A stretch of DNA of 25,677 nt from a virus, in IMG/VR virus record IMGVR_UViG_3300002052_000035, positions 1 to 25,677 of that record; one strand, written 5' to 3'. Numbering within the stretch: the first letter of the stretch is position 1; the number at the start of each line of letters is the position of its first letter. The translations under genes were made by a program, and so were the position numbers. Under the pieces are notes generated by a model. It saw only the letters and a list, made by a program, of their open reading frames with translations. It was not told the DNA's origin and ran no database searches. Below, in pieces: positions 24,673-25,677 of this stretch.

Positions 24673-24912
24673 ATGAGTATTCACGAAGATATACAACTGT
24701 ATATGAAGCAATACGCACCGCAGTACGGGCCGTGCAAATTGGTATTTGTACAGCAATGGCTTGATGATCAAGAAAAATCAACGGCTATTATAGAAACTTG
24801 GAAAACAAACGGTGAAAATACGGAAAGAAAGCAGTTCAAAGTATTTTATAGTGGCGGTAATCTAACACACCAGGAACTTAGTCCAACCGAATGGGCGCCG
24901 CATTCATATTAA
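24673..24912 (+). CDS. Small protein of unknown function after the fibre
   Basis: 79 residues, preceded by AGGGG at good spacing. The sequence (LYMKQYAPQYGPCKLVFVQQ; TAIIETWKTNGENTERKQF) is mixed alpha/beta, with tryptophans in the second half. No family is recognised. Its place between the fibre and the second propeller gene would suit a fibre chaperone or small adaptor, but there is no direct evidence. Confidence 0.55.
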   Translation: MSIHEDIQLYMKQYAPQYGPCKLVFVQQWLDDQEKSTAIIETWKTNGENTERKQFKVFYSGGNLTHQELSPTEWAPHSY

Positions 24913-24941
24913 TAATTATGGAGGATAGGGAATTATGAATA

Positions 24942-25677
24942 ATGGGTGTTATATCACGATATGCGTTTTGCACAGCGTACGATGGCGATAATCTTGAAAT
25001 TATTGATATATTAGATCCGGCCAATCCCGCACATAAGGGAAAAATAGTTGACGGAGCCGATGGTGCTGGACTTAATGCCCCCCGTGGGTTATTTGTGTCT
25101 GGCAATTACGTATATGTTGCATCATATTCATCCAATTGCTTAGAAATAATAGATATATCTGATCCGGCCAACCCCACACACAAGGGGCGTATTAATGATG
25201 GTGCTGGGGGTGCTGGTTTAAGTGGTGTCAGCGATGTTTATGTTGTTGGTAATTACGCATATGTGACGAGCTATTTATCTGATTGTCTAGAAATTGTAGA
25301 TATTTCAAACCCGGCTAGCCCAACTCACAAAGGAATTATTAGTAATGGAGCCGGAGGCGCGGGATTAGATGGGGCTCGTAGTGTGTTTGTTGTTGGTAAT
25401 TACGCATATGTAGCAGCTTATCTTTCTGATTGTCTAGAAATTGTAGATATTTCAAACCCTGCTAGTCCAATACATGCGGGTATACTTAATGACGGAGATG
25501 GCGGTGCGGGTCTTAATGGGCCTTGTGATATATATGTATCAGGAAATCATGCATATGTTGCAAGTTATGGCGGCGGTTCGGACTGTCTGGAAATTATAGA
25601 CATTTCAAACCCTGCCAACCCTTCGCACGCTGGTCGTTTGAATCATAGTGCCGGTGGCGCGGGACTGGATGGTGCAA
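24942..25677 (+). CDS. Second LVIVD-repeat propeller protein (3' end missing)
   Basis: The frame is open from ATG 24942 to the last base. Blades begin at Tyr codons 24960, 25107, 25254 and 25401 and at a His codon 25548, a strict 147-base (49-residue) period. Each has 'LEIVDISNPASP' and 'GGAGL-x-G' cores. Blade 5 carries two extra glycines. Only about 4.7 blades fit before the end, whereas the propeller at 17213 has seven, so about two more are expected. Joined to 93-169 across the ends, the product would be 270 residues. GGAGG (24920-24924) fits an ATG at 24935 better, but that frame stops after 18 codons; 24942 gives the propeller. No other domain is seen in the visible part. Confidence 0.8.
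   Translation, partial: MGVISRYAFCTAYDGDNLEIIDILDPANPAHKGKIVDGADGAGLNAPRGLFVSGNYVYVASYSSNCLEIIDISDPANPTHKGRINDGAGGAGLSGVSDVYVVGNYAYVTSYLSDCLEIVDISNPASPTHKGIISNGAGGAGLDGARSVFVVGNYAYVAAYLSDCLEIVDISNPASPIHAGILNDGDGGAGLNGPCDIYVSGNHAYVASYGGGSDCLEIIDISNPANPSHAGRLNHSAGGAGLDGA
24960..25677 (+). repeat. Tandem 147-bp repeats within the propeller gene
   Basis: Four full units and part of a fifth are present. Some words are exactly repeated at 147-base spacing, for example TGTTGTTGGTAATTACGCAT at 25241 and 25388, and a long stretch around GTCTAGAAATTGTAGATATT in neighbouring units. Such near-exact repeats allow slippage or recombination and can mislead an assembler. Confidence 0.85.
25586..25677. repeat. 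Right copy of the 92-bp exact terminal direct repeat
   Basis: Identical to 1-92. This copy is an integral part of blade 5 of the propeller gene, in frame with all earlier blades, so it is in its native setting. The left copy is the one that leads into foreign sequence. Confidence 0.97.

Noticed and set aside
24534-24764. ORF overlapping the fibre end and the following small gene
   Set aside because: It is a shadow frame of the fibre C-terminus and has no ribosome binding site.
24960-25677. CRISPR-like array
   Set aside because: The regular spacing is 147 bases, and the repeats are coding and continuous without spacers; they are propeller blades.
1-25677. Prophage attachment sites or integrase
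   Set aside because: No recombinase gene and no tRNA gene are visible; the terminal repeat is coding sequence of the propeller gene, not an att-like site.

Overview
The window is one AT-rich, strictly co-directional (+ strand) stretch that reads as part of a tailed double-stranded DNA bacteriophage with a long, non-contractile (siphovirus-like) tail. The evidence is a run in canonical order: small structural protein, tail terminator-like protein, tail tube-like protein, tail assembly chaperone pair with a -1 frameshift signal, TP901-type tape measure, distal tail-like protein, large tail hub-like protein and fibre. No sheath gene is visible. No terminase, portal, capsid, replication, lysis or integrase gene and no tRNA is present, so this is a partial genome or a very unusual element. 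The host cannot be named from the sequence.

Layout. Positions 1-11559 hold an accessory cassette of about 17 genes with short gaps or ATGA/TAATG overlaps. It encodes five glycosyltransferase-type proteins, a sulfotransferase-glycosyltransferase fusion, four SAM methyltransferases (one FkbM type), a WxcM/FdtA-like cupin, a SPASM/radical-SAM-like protein, a PD-(D/E)XK nuclease-like protein and several small proteins. Positions 11562-24912 hold the tail module. Positions 24942-25677 hold a second LVIVD-repeat (beta-propeller) gene that runs off the right end.

How the genes may work together (inference): the cassette could build or decorate a glycan, either on the virion (the tail has two LVIVD propeller genes and a repeat-rich fibre) or on the host surface. 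The tail module is a standard assembly line. Chaperone synthesis appears to be controlled twice: by a GGGTTTA slippery heptamer, and by an intergenic RNA in which a CCTCCTTT stretch can pair with the downstream AAAGGAGG ribosome binding site.

The most unusual features are two short copies of tail-gene sequence inside the cassette. A 102-bp near-exact copy of part of the tape measure gene ends a small membrane-protein gene (10264-10365). The first 92 bp of the window are identical to its last 92 bp and are LVIVD-gene sequence. This end identity would normally be read as a circular genome of 25,585 bp. However, the propeller reading breaks into unrelated sequence at exactly the end of the overlap and would have only about 4.7 blades, while the other propeller in the window has seven. 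A false circle through a repeat, with truncated genes at both ends, is therefore a serious alternative.
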